From Globodera rostochiensis (taxonomy: Eukaryota; Nematoda; Chromadorea; Rhabditida; Heteroderidae), in contig JAEVLN010000050.1 of assembly GCA_018350325.1 (NCBI GenBank), forward strand, positions 203,893-267,892: DNA of 64,000 nucleotides, given 5' to 3'. The notes under the pieces are model-generated. The model was not told the origin of the DNA and did no database searches. It saw only the letters and a program-made list of their open reading frames with translations. Numbering within the stretch: position 1 is the first letter of the stretch; every line of letters starts with the position of its first letter. Shown piece by piece: positions 25,001-33,792 of this stretch. Made by a program: the position numbers and the translations under genes.

Positions 25001-28000
25001 GCACCAGCAACAACAACAGCAACACTATGCTCAACAAGCGTCAGCATCACCACATAATCATGTACAGCTGCAGCACCAGCAGCAACATTATGCGCAACCA
25101 CAGCAGCACCAGCAACTCATAGAACATCATGGTGGGTGATCAGTGAAAGTTTAAATGTCGAGAATCTCGATCGACAAAAAATGCCGGGTTTCTTTATAGA
25201 GTAGTGGTTCCGGAGGGGGACCCTAAAATTATCCGAGCATCGGGCCCCCGGGGGAGGTTTTCGGAACCCCCTCCCCCCAACCGGCATTCCGCCGGGTCCA
25301 GGACTTTAAAGTTTTGGTTCAGCAGCAAATTCGTCCACTTCATTCTCTGCTTCCGCTGGTAACTTTGCCCAACTGACACCAATGAGCGCTCCGCCGATCA
25401 TTGCCGTCACACCGCAACAACAACAACAACACCAGCAACAGCAGCAGTACGCGATGGTAATGATGCATCACGGGGCCGGTGGTGGTGGTGTTGCTGTACC
25501 GTCTTCCACCAGCGGGCTGTACAGCTCGGTGTCGTCGATGTCTGCGCAGCAACAATATGGAGCAGTTGCTGGACAACACCAACAACAGCAAATGCCAGGG
25601 GTGCGTCTAGATTTTAATTTTTTAAATATATATTTTACGAAATGTTTTTTTTTTGTAGGTCAGCCAATACTACCAACAGCATCAGCAACTGCAGCAACAG
25701 CAACAGCCCCAATATCACCAACTGCAGCGTCCACAGCCGAACGGCGACCCGTCATACAAAGAAACGTTGGACTGTTGGGAGCAGATCAAGTCGGGCGTGG
25801 ACACATTGTGTGTGCCATTTTTTGTTAAAAAATAATTTCATTTAATTAAATTTATTGACGCCAATCATTAACATACACATACCTATTACATTATATATAA
25901 TTATTAATTGAATTATTGCTTAAATGTTTCAGTATGTCCACGAGTGATGCTGATGCCGTTGAAATGGTGCGTTTATCTAGGAATTTGGGGGAGGGGGTTG
26001 AAAGACCGGAATTTAAAAAATGCGAAAAACTTATAACATCAATTCAAAAACTTCAAAAAACTAATTCAACCCTACTTATTTTACTTTTTTTTAAATTTAT
26101 TGTTTTTAATTTGATCACTGCTGATCAGGCTCGCATTGTGGAAGACCTAAAGCGCACCGAGGAGACCACCGAGCAGAACCATCGGGCACGCATTGAACAA
26201 CAGCGTCGGCAAAGCGGCGGCAACTTCTTCTCCTTCGGCCCGGTGCCGTCCGCTGCTGGCGCCGGTGGCGGCGGAGGCAATGAGCAGCACCACCACCATC
26301 AGCAACAACATCAACAGCAGCAGCCGGACGCCAATGCCAACATGGACACCACCAGTTGCATGGTGGTGGCAGAAGCGGGGCAAGGAGGGCCCAGAAAGGC
26401 GGTCGAGCTGGCCGAGGCGGACACCACGTACGTTGTTGTTGCAATTGTTGTTTTTATAAATTTTGGAAACTGACACAAATTTATCAATTTTAAAAAGTAT
26501 CATTTTTTTGTTGCAGCTTCTCACCGCCTGCCCAATCGGATGAGGCCACATCCGCGGCCAGTCGTCGACTGTCCATGTCTGCCACGGCGGCGGTAATGCA
26601 GCAACAGCAGCAATTTGTGCAGCGCACCTACTCAGCCTCCGCTGCCTCAGCACCGTCCAATAAGGTACGGTACTGTGCCGTCGTTTACTCGAGAGTCTCG
26701 AGAAGCCACAAACCGTTCTTGTAGGACAATGTTTGTTCAGCAACAACAGGGTTTCTGGTCCGTTGTTACTATATTACATTCTGGTCCGTTGTGGCTATAG
26801 GTAATTCTGGTCCGTTGTTTTAATATTCTGATCTGGTCTATTGTTGCTTATTCTGGTCTGTATTGTTTGCATAACTGGTCCGTTGTTGCTATAGGTAATT
26901 CTGGTCCATTCCGTTGCTTGCTATATTCTGGTCCGTTGTTGCTACATTCTGATCCGTTGTGACTATATTCTGATCCGTTGTGAGACCCTGTAGTGCCGTC
27001 GTTACTCAAGAGTCTCGAAGTTCAAATTTTTCTTGGTAGGACCCTGAAGTGCCGTCGTTACTCAAGAGTTTCGAGAAACTCAAACCGTTCTTGGTAGGAC
27101 GTCGTTACTCAAGAGTATAGAAGTTCATTGGTAGGACCCTGAAGTGCCGTCGTTACTCAAGAGTTTCGAGAAACTCAAACCGTTCTTGGCAGGACCCGGT
27201 AGTGCCGTCGTTACTCGAAAGTCTTGAGAAGCTCAACCGTTCTTGTAGGACAATGTTTGATATTTCAGCAACAACAGGGTGGTGATCGTGTTCATCAACA
27301 TTTTGGTGTGAATGCCGAAGGCACTTTGATGATGAGAAGCGGTGGGGGAGGAGGAGCAGGAGGACAACAACAAATGACCATGCTCACTCAGCAACAGCAA
27401 CATGGCGGCGGCGCATTTATTGATCACCACCAACAGCAGCAACAGGAGCTTCAATTTCGAAACGTTCAACCGCAGCAGCAGCAGCATCAGCAACAACAAC
27501 AGCAAACGATGTACTCTTCTGCTGCTGCTGCTGCTGATGATCATCAGCATGCTCATCATCGATTCCAACACGGTCAGTGACAACCAGTCATGAATTTGAC
27601 TAATTTTGCAAAGTTTTTTATTAGTAAATTTTATCATAATTTTTTTGTTAGAATGCCGACAAATTCCGTTTTTTCTGCAGGTGATTCTGTTGCTGGTGCC
27701 GTTTCAGCTGCAGCATCTTTTTACCAGCCATCGCAGCCGACGACAGCAAAACGCGCCCCGAGGCGTTCAACGCCGGCGGCGGCGGCGGCGTCTTCAATGG
27801 CATCAGAAAAGCAGCCGCCGCAGGGCACGGCGGCAGCGCCCAAGGGCACAAAAAAGTCACACAAAGCGTCCACAAATCCGCCCGCACATTTTTGTCCGCA
27901 CTGTGACCGTGGATTGTCTTCCGATTATTCGCTGAAAGTGGGCGGGCAATTATTATTTATTACTTAAAAAGATTCAATTTACAATTCTTAATTATTTAAT

Positions 28001-28587
28001 ATTTACACTGATTGGAGGAATGAGTAAATAAATGCCAAAATCTTTGGACGAGTTTATCAATTTTTAGGAGGTGATTTTTTGTTTTGGCTGACTAACAAAA
28101 CTTTAAGCTTCAGACGGTATAATTTTTTGTGATTTATTCGAAAATGCCATTAAATCTGGCACATTTCACAGCGGTGTATTAACACAAAAAAGGGCAGCTT
28201 TACCTATTCTAATTATGCCTAAAGGGGACTAAAAAGCAATTGTTTTCAGCGGCATTGCCAATCGTGCCCGAAATTGTTGGGCAAAGAAAGCGCCGGCGGC
28301 GGTGGCAAAAAGAAAGGGTTTGTGCCAAAGTTTTGAATGTGCGCAATTATTTTGCCCCCCTCTTTTCGCAGAAAAAGCAAAAAAGCCGCCGAAGAACAGC
28401 ATCAGATCATTTGTGATCCGGACAGCACGATGTAAATCAAAATTTTGTTATTTCAAATAATTCAAAGATTTTGTTTGAAAATTTTTGTAAAAACATGATT
28501 TTTAGGAATGAAAGTCCACCGGCGGACGGCAGCAAACCGGGCACGGCAAACAATCCGGCACTGGTCATGGACGGAGGAAATCACTGA
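8684..28587 (+). CDS. Q-rich C2HC/C2H2 zinc-finger protein, about 27 exons
   Basis: I reconstruct a chain of GT-AG exons with compatible phases at nearly every junction: 8684-8964, 18097-18264, 18559-18748, 19352-19638, 19782-19803, 19993-20393, 20573-~20844, ~21166-21569, 21701-22108, 22174-22548, 22702-22872, 22955-23186, 23388-23533, 23680-23743, 23824-23944, 24216-24625, 24714-25131, 25323-25600, 25659-25807, 25933-25966, 26129-26427, 26517-26664, 27269-27572, 27681-27937, 28250-28317, 28372-28431 and 28506-28587 (stop). The product is about 2,000 residues. Long Gln, His, Ser, Ala and Asp tracts separate three zinc fingers (CX2C-X12-HX3C or HX4H). A nuclear DNA- or RNA-binding regulator is likely by inference; I do not recognise the orthologue. 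The link from the first exon across a 9-kb intron rests only on phase. The 22872/22955 junction does not keep frame, so an exon is missed or there is a sequence error. Confidence 0.72.
11509..11808. repeat. C/G-rich minisatellite with CCCCGT blocks
   Basis: Blocks of CCCCGTCCCCGT alternate with GGGGGAATTTTCCCCATTTT and CTTACTCCCC. One strand is almost pure pyrimidine for long runs, so G-quadruplex or i-motif structure is possible. ORFs in five frames across it are Pro/Arg or Gly/Asp low-complexity shadows. Confidence 0.88.
11999..12352. repeat. 103-bp tandem repeat, about 3.5 copies
   Basis: CACTTTTAGTTCTAATT starts at 11999, 12102, 12205 and 12308, giving a constant 103-bp period. The copies are nearly identical, differing mainly at TTAATGG versus TTGATGG, which alternates between copies. 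Confidence 0.95.
13517..13800. repeat. Minisatellite, 22-24 bp GATCGGAATCCCTGAT units
   Basis: AGATCGGAATCCCTGATTTT alternates with AGATCGAAAATCCCCGATTT for about twelve units, showing a dimeric higher-order pattern. Confidence 0.9.
15158..15655. repeat. Minisatellite, 26-29 bp GTGCCAACC units
   Basis: Units of the form GGTCAAAGTGCCAACC followed by either CGGCATAAAAC or AGAGGCCTAAAAC repeat about 18 times. The ORFs on both strands across it are repeat shadows. Confidence 0.92.
17245..17466. repeat. 55-bp tandem repeat, about four copies
   Basis: GATGGCCTTTTTGGGTTTAT recurs at about 55 bp, followed by TTTATTTTAATCACTTAAAT and TGATTTAATAATTTT. The final units have GGTGG in place of GATGG. Confidence 0.9.
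18277..18410. repeat. Two-copy direct repeat in intron 2
   Basis: Two copies of a segment of about 80 bp share AAGGTCA.CCCGAACT, GGGGCC and CGGCACTTTTTGGCATCCGG. Both begin next to a donor-like AAGGTCA, so the real donor at 18265 has a near-duplicate downstream. Confidence 0.7.
18785..19285. repeat. GATC-rich tandem repeat, about 94-96 bp, in intron 3
   Basis: Five units contain CCTGATCTGATCACCCGATG, ATCAGGGTCGGGGTG, TCCATGACCCTCATCCAGACG and ACAGCATGATCAGGGTCGG. The array fills nearly all of the intron between the exons ending at 18748 and starting at 19352. Confidence 0.9.
19782..20028 (+). other. Zinc finger 1 (C2HC), split by a microexon
   Basis: The 22-nt exon 19782-19803 encodes CTACGKQ once its first base completes the Glu codon of the preceding exon. 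The next exon begins at 19993 with LCSTRSLKRHRVTC. Joined in phase 0 they give CX2C-X12-HX3C. The microexon holds both N-terminal zinc ligands, so skipping it would abolish the finger, and at 22 nt would also shift the frame. Confidence 0.75.
21196..22095 (+). other. Polyglutamine, polyaspartate and polyhistidine tracts
   Basis: Exons 21166-21569 and 21701-22108 encode CAA/CAG runs of about 15 Gln near 21206-21250, an Asn run near 21280, an acidic run of about eleven Asp near 21395-21425, a His run near 21941 and a further Gln run near 22057-22095. Length polymorphism is expected. Opposite-strand Leu/Val-rich ORFs here are shadows. Confidence 0.8.
23505..23743 (+). other. Zinc finger 2 (C2H2)
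   Basis: The exon ending 23533 encodes YLCPECDKP and the exon 23680-23743 continues YSCRKNVKRHRISQH. Together they give CX2C-X12-HX4H. The intron interrupts the finger after the Cys pair, as in fingers 1 and 3, which argues that the three fingers arose by duplication of a split-finger exon pair. Confidence 0.78.
26668..27262. repeat. Composite repeats filling intron 22
   Basis: A short array of the TTCTGGTCCGTTGTTGCTAT satellite (about 26750-26990) is bordered by units of about 70 bp containing GTGCCGTCGTTACTCAAGAG, TCTCGAGAA and CCGTTCTTGGTAGGACC. The text around the real acceptor (GTAGGACAATGTTTG then CAGCAACAACAGGGT) is present twice, at about 26723-26752 and 27246-27283. Confidence 0.82.
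27893..28264 (+). other. Zinc finger 3 (C2HC)
   Basis: The exon ending 27937 encodes FCPHCDRGLSSDYSLK and the exon starting at 28250 continues RHCQSC, giving CX2C-X12-HX3C. A Lys/Gly-rich basic stretch (GGGGKKKG, then GKSKKAAEE) follows and could act as a nuclear localisation signal. The two final exons end in a short hydrophilic tail with the stop at 28585-28587. Confidence 0.77.
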
Positions 28588-30088
28588 AAGTGATCGAATT
28601 TTGATCGATTGAATTTGAAGATTTTTACAGAACCTGACACTGATCAGATAGACCACAAACTCCGTCAAAATGATTTTTGGGATTGATCATTTTAAATGAT
28701 TGTCGAACAAATTTTGCCCAATCATTTTGGCGGTGCTCTCAAAAATTTGTTCAACTTTTTTTTGCCGTCAATCGCGTTCTCTCTGGGAGACTTTTGGTCA
28801 CAGCTAGTCGTCATCTTCAGTTTTTTGTTCATGTTTATCTTTCTTCAATATTTTTATGCACTAATTTTTCCATTTTTATACCTCCGTGAGCCCAATCAAT
28901 CAATTCATTCTCTCTTTCTCTGATCCACTCCCCCGTCTCCTCTGATCACTCCAAGCCCTCTTTGATCACTCCCCGCCTTCTCTGTCCAAGCCGTCTGATC
29001 ACTCCCCGCCTTCTCTGTCCAAGCCCTCTGATCACTCCAAGCCCTCTTTGATCACTCCCCGCCTTCTCTGTCCAAGCCCTCTGATCACTCCCCGCCTTCT
29101 CTGTTCAAGCTCTCTTTGATCACTCTCTGCACTTTCTGATCACTCTCCAACCTCCCCGGTATTCACATGTACCGTGTACATCTTCAACAACATTTATGCT
29201 CCTGTGGTTGTGTAGCTGGACCGGGAGGCCGGCCAAAATGGTGCCGAAACGATGGGCAGACATTCCGGGCCCAAAAATGTTTCGGCAAAGTTCGGGTCGG
29301 TCGATCCGGCTACTCAAACAAATAATATTATTTAATTTTAGAGAGGTTTTTATGCCCCAAAAATAATTAATTTTTGTTGGAGAAAAAAAATCCGTGGCGC
29401 CCAACCCCAATTTTGGCACTGAATATTCTGTTATTATGGTAATAAATTAGCACAGTTTTTTTTTTATACATAATGTTATTTTTTATGATATTTTTTGAGA
29501 GAATGAAAAGATTTTGTTAATGTTCCCATTTATTAAAAAATCTGTATCCCCGTATAAAAATGATTACCGAATTCAACAATTTGTAAATAAATGAAGAAAA
29601 AGTCATGCAAAATTTATCGCAAAAATAAATATTATTAGTTTTTTTGCCGTCCAAAAATTATTTTAAAGCATTTTTAATATTCAAAAAAATTTGTTTGACA
29701 CGAATTTCAATTCAATTTATTTTATAAACAATTTTTGGTGCCAGTTTTTCAATAAATGCAACGATAAAGCACCTAAAAATAAAAAAATCTTTATTTATTA
29801 TTATTAAAATATTTTTAATGAATTATTAATGAAATTTAATTTCTGCAAATTCATCAAAAATAAAAAAGGAGAAACAAAGAGCCAAATAATAAATTGGCAT
29901 TTTTGATGCCCTTCCTACAAAACCAACTCAAACATTTGGCAAATCAAAGTGCCTAACGACAATTTGAATTAATTTGCATTGTTTATTTGAAATGCATTTA
30001 AATTCGATGGCATTTCAAAAAAAGATCTTCGAGTCTTTCTTTGATCACTCTTTCTTGCCTCATTCATCGTTCTTCTTCCTCTTCAAGC
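28588..30088. other. 3' flank of the zinc-finger gene, duplicated elsewhere
   Basis: AT-rich DNA between two convergent genes. Most of it is repeated at 48618-50025 and, inverted, at 46286-47516; part occurs at 36446-37017. A 99-codon minus-strand ORF at 29120-29419 is identical at the protein level in the three longer copies. It has no recognised domain and its conservation is explained by recent duplication, so I do not call it a gene. Confidence 0.6.
28915..29158. repeat. TGATCACTCC minisatellite, variable between copies
   Basis: Units with CTCTGATCACTCCCCGCC, TTCTCTGTCCAAGCC and TTTGATCACTCC repeat here. The copies at about 36775-36920, 46912-47050 (inverted) and 48948-49082 carry fewer units, so this array has expanded or contracted since duplication. 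Confidence 0.82.
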
Positions 30089-31004
30089 TCAGAACGGACG
30101 GAGGAGATTGGCGCGGACAATGGGCACAACAATCCCTAAAATTTAATTGAAATTACAATGTTTTTAGAAATATAAATGCACAAAATTACCAAGCATCAAA
30201 GGCGGCAGCGCCATCACCGTGTTGACGCAGAGACGAGGACCAGCGCCGTTGGGCGCGTCCTGAATAGTTGTAAAAATAATCAAAATTATTATTTTTTTGT
30301 TTTTTTTGTATGTTTTTAGAAAAATAAAACTAATTATTCCGTCCAATTAATGATATTAAAGGGGTGTTTGTCTTACCTTGGAAACCAATGCGGCGGCGGC
30401 GGCACACGGCTTTGGATTGAGGCGGGCGGTCGGATCGGCATTGGCAAGGGGGCGGGCGGTCGGATTGGCATTGGCAAGGGGGCGGGCGGTCGGATTGGCA
30501 TTGGCAAGGGGGCGGGCGGTCGGATTGGCATTGGCAAGGGGGCGGGCGGTCGGATCGGCATTGGCAAGGGGGCGGGCGGTCGGATCGGCATTGGCAAGGG
30601 GGCGGGCGGTCGGATCGGCATTGGCAAGGGGGCGGGCGGTCGGATCGGCATTGGCAAGGGGGCGGGCGGTCGGATTGGCAGTAGCGGGTGCATTTTTCTG
30701 CAAAACTTTGGATTAGAATTTTCCTTTTGGTTATGTCCTTTTTACCTCAACAGGAAAGGGAAGATCTGGCAGGGTGCCGTCGGTTGTAGTGCCCAACTCG
30801 TGCGCCGGAGTACTGGTCTAAAAGTGTAAAAAAACATTTAATATTCTCGGCATTTTCACAATGGAATCGGAATTTATTTAATTTATTTAAATTTACAATG
30901 GTCGCGGCGGTGGTCGTCGGCTCGGGCGGCTGTTCCTGTTGGCCGCCAACGGAGTTGGCTCCCAAAAAAACAACACACAAAAACAAAATCATAATTGGGG
31001 ACAT
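30089..31004 (-). CDS. Secreted protein with 10-residue tandem repeats, copy 1
   Basis: Five minus-strand exons with consistent phases: 30897-31004, 30746-30817, 30377-30697, 30190-30259 and 30089-30135, giving 205 residues. The N-terminus [20 protein letters not shown] is a clear signal peptide, followed by a Gln/Pro/Thr linker. Exon 3 encodes nine copies of (N/D)PTARPLANA, then [14 protein letters not shown]. The last two exons encode a hydrophobic C-terminal segment ([16 protein letters not shown]) ending RANLLRPF, which may be a membrane anchor or GPI signal. The start is the Met directly before the hydrophobic core; an in-frame ATG 15 codons upstream exists. The tail matches the Cys-rich gene at 42468-46022. 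The function is unknown. Signal peptide plus length-variable repeats is reminiscent of nematode effectors such as HYP-type proteins, but that is inference only. Confidence 0.75.
30423..30680 (-). repeat. 30-bp in-frame coding repeat, nine units
   Basis: The plus-strand unit GGGCGGTCGG(A)T(T/C)GGCATTGGCAAGGGGGC has a period of exactly 30 bp. The main variation is T versus C, which changes Asn to Asp in the repeat. All six frames stay open, which explains the four overlapping ORFs; only the minus frame with signal peptide and splice sites is taken as coding. Confidence 0.92.
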
Positions 31005-31069
31005 TTTTTGCTTTTCGAAAATGGGAAAGGCAATGTGCAAAAAAATCACATCAAATTAAAATTCAATTG

Positions 31070-31165
31070 GAAATGCGACAAAATGTGCCCTTAACTGAGT
31101 GATGGTGCAAAATGTCCCCCCTGACAAATGAGTGTTGGGACAAAGTGTCCCCAAACTGAGAGAGG
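31070..31165. repeat. Short degenerate GGGACAAA.TGTCCCC repeat upstream of the secreted gene
   Basis: Three or four units of about 30 bp combine ACAAA(A/G)TGTCCCC with CTGA(C/G). They lie about 70 bp upstream of the minus-strand start codon and are retained in the second copy near 51040-51140, so they could sit in the promoter, but repeat origin is equally likely. Confidence 0.5.
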
Positions 31166-31360
31166 GGACAAAATTTCCCCAGCAGAGATGTACCGAATGA
31201 ATGTATCTCAAGAATTGAGGGCATTTAAATAGAAAATTTTTGTGAACGCTCCAAAAAAGAATCATAGGGAGAAAAGAAAACGAAAATTCCTGTCGAAAGA
31301 TGTTGCTAAATATATAAAATGTTGTGTTTCGTGATGAATCATTTTCGATTTTATGCGATG

Positions 31361-31361
<1 letters not shown>

Positions 31362-31398
<37 letters not shown>

Positions 31399-31765
31399 CA
31401 GAAATAAAGAAAGGCTTCCAATGGTTTTTAGCCGTACCATCCACAGCATAACAATTTGTTGAATCATTTTCGATTTTGTGCGATGCCCCCCCCCCTACCC
31501 TCAAAAAAAGAAACTTTCCAACGTATTCCGAAGATGCATCACCCAATCGTTGTTAGCATTCATTTTGTTTAATCATTTTTGGATTTTGTGCGATGCCCCC
31601 CCCCCCCTACCCTCAAAAAAAGAAACTTTCCAACGTATTCCGAAGATGCATCACCCAATCGTTGTTAGCATTCATTTTGTTTAATCATTTTTGGATTTTG
31701 TGCGATGCCCCCCCCCGCCCTCAAAAAAAAGAAACTTTTCCAACAAAATTCCGACGATGAATCAT
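31362..31765. repeat. 109-bp tandem repeat with C-tracts, copy 1
   Basis: A 31-base C tract (31363-31393) is followed by about three units holding GTGCGATGCCC, a variable C run, ACCCTCAAAAAAAGAAACTT, CCAACGTATTCCGAAGATGC and CATTTTGTTTAATCATTTTT. The equivalent array near 51330-53090 has about sixteen units. Confidence 0.92.
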
Positions 31766-32712
31766 CCAGGTTGGCTCATTGGCATTTTGTAGGAAGGCGG
31801 CCTCATTCGCGGTCGCTGTATATGGGTAAATATCAAATTTTTTTTTTTATTTCGTTTATTTTAAAGAATTTAATTTGGTTTTATTTAAGCCTTGATAGGC
31901 TCCAACATTCATCGGATTGGTGGGGTTTTTAAATTTTCAAATTTCAAATTATTCCTCTAATATTTCTGTTATTTCGAATTGGGGGGTTTACTCATCAAAT
32001 ATTCTTTTTTATAAATTATAATGCACAACTTTCATTTATATAATGAAGCAATTAACATAAATATGGCCTGGGGTCTTTTTTCGGATTTAATTTGTTTTCA
32101 AATTTTTCTCTCAGCGCCTTACTCTCTCTTCTTTGCATGCGCGTCGTTGAAGCTGACAAAACAAATAAAAGTTTTGGATTTGATATCAAATTACCTACAT
32201 TAAAAGATATGCACACAACGGAAGAAAAAGAGTGATCGATTTTCTAAAATTTTTCGGCAGCGCCGCCCGCCCGTCCGATCGACGCCCCCCATTCTTCACT
32301 CTGTCCGCGTCATCAGCCAGCCGCCCTTTTAAAAAGCCCAAAAAAAGAGAGAGCCAGCATGTGAATTAATTGTGTGACCGATTTTACTGCTTTTTGTTCA
32401 AGACTCCGCGCGGTCAATGCCCGGGGCCCAACCGGATACCGAAAAGCTCCTAAAACAGCTCGGGCACCCGGATGGCTAACCACCGAACTGCTTGAGAATG
32501 CCCCCCCCGTTTTATTATTCATCCATCCAGTTGCGTTATGACTCGGCGCGCCAAGTTGGCACAAAAATTTGCAACTTTTACATGGCCCTAAGGCACAATT
32601 TGGCTAACACAAAAAATAATCGCTAAAAAAATAGGCCGAATTCCAAATTTAAAGAAAAGTGCTTAAAGTTTGTTTAATGACAAAATTGTTGATGATTTTG
32701 ATCAATGATCAG
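31766..32712. other. Region between 109-bp repeat and cdc14 fragments
   Basis: This stretch is nearly identical at 53091-54323. It has a GC-rich block at about 32400-32510 whose sequence, with ACAGCTCGGGCACCCGGATG, is well kept between copies. I see no clear exon. Position 32521 onwards diverges from copy 2, where an extra cdc14 exon is found, so copy 1 has lost that exon. Confidence 0.45.
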
Positions 32713-33616
32713 ATGCCTTCTACGACGATTTTGGTCCTTTAAATTTGGCGTTGCTCTTCCGGTTCTGTCAGTTCCTGCACGCGTTGGTGCTGCACCACGG
32801 GCCCGGCGGCAGCGGCCAACAAGCACAGCAACAGACTCTACACCAGCGCGGAGTTTGTTTTGTTTATTTGACTTTTTGATAATCCGTTTTCAATCATTTT
32901 ATTTAAGTCCAAAGAATCGAGTAAACGCCGTCTTACTGGTCGCCTCTTACATGGTTTTATAATTTTCCATAAATTATTGATCAAGGTATGCAAACCGGCA
33001 ATTGCGGCATTTTAATGCCTTTTAGTGCCATAAATTAACAAAATTTTATTGGGAGAATGAATTTTTAGGTCCTCAATAAAAATTTGGGAATTTGTTTTCC
33101 AATTTCAGTCCGTCGAAAAGGCGTCCAAATTCAAATGGTTGGACTCTTTGCGCATTTTGACGCGGACGAATACGAACACTTTGAACGGGTGGAGAACGGC
33201 GACCTGAACTTCATCGACGGGTCAACGCCAAACGAGGCCATTGTGCTCCGGTTTTTAGATGTGGTCGATTCGGCCAAGGGTGCCATTGCTGTGCACTGTA
33301 AAGGCAGTCTCAAAAAATAATTCAATTATTTTATATTAGTAAATTGCGAATTTTTATGATTTACATGTTCAAATCATTTTCAATTACCGCTTTTACCGTA
33401 TGCCCCAAGGCAAAATTTAATACGGTGCCATTTTAAGTTGCAAATGTTTTATATTTAAAAAGAACAAAATTCTCTTTTAACAGAATTGACGGAATGGAGT
33501 CGGAAGAGGAAGTGGAGGAGTGCGGCAAAAAAAATGCCGAAATTGAACGGCGTCAGCAATGCCGAGAAGGGCACAAAGGCGAAGCAAATAAACAACAGAA
33601 CAGGACATCAAGTTGA
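32713..33616 (+). pseudogene. cdc14: cdc14-like phosphatase fragments, copy 1 (inactivated)
   Basis: CDC14 is a dual-specificity phosphatase that reverses CDK phosphorylation. Exon 32713-~32861 encodes DAFYDDFGPLNLALLFRF, matching the family's YxDFGPLNLA motif, but an 11-nt deletion relative to copy 2 removes KRIFLY and shifts frame. Exon 32908-32953 encodes PKNRVNAVLLVASYM. The next exon seen in copy 2 is deleted. Exon 33109-33303 encodes [15 protein letters not shown] joined directly to [17 protein letters not shown] and GAIAVHCK. About 70 residues normally between ENGD and FIDGSTP are missing, and the HCX5R active site stops after HCK at a possible GC-type donor. A basic tail exon may lie at 33484-33688. 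The catalytic Arg is absent, so this copy cannot encode an active phosphatase. Confidence 0.82.
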
Positions 33617-33792
33617 AACAGAACAGGAGATGAACCCAACGATGAGGATCAAAAGAGACCTTTATGGAGCAAGAGGTGGGAAGAATTAGTAAGATTGTGA
33701 AAAACCATAGAATTTAACCATTTTAAAGCATTGCAATTTCTGAACCATTTGCATTCCAGAATCATAACAATTGCAATTCGGGGGTTTTTTTT

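Noticed and set aside
29120..29419. 99-codon ORF identical in three copies
   Set aside because: Identity is explained by recent segmental duplication; no domain, signal peptide or independent coding evidence. It remains possible but unsupported.
30350..30829. Plus-strand Gly/Arg/Ile repeat ORF ([10 protein letters not shown])
   Set aside because: A 30-bp repeat keeps all frames open. Only the minus frame has a signal peptide, matching splice phases and a homologous tail.
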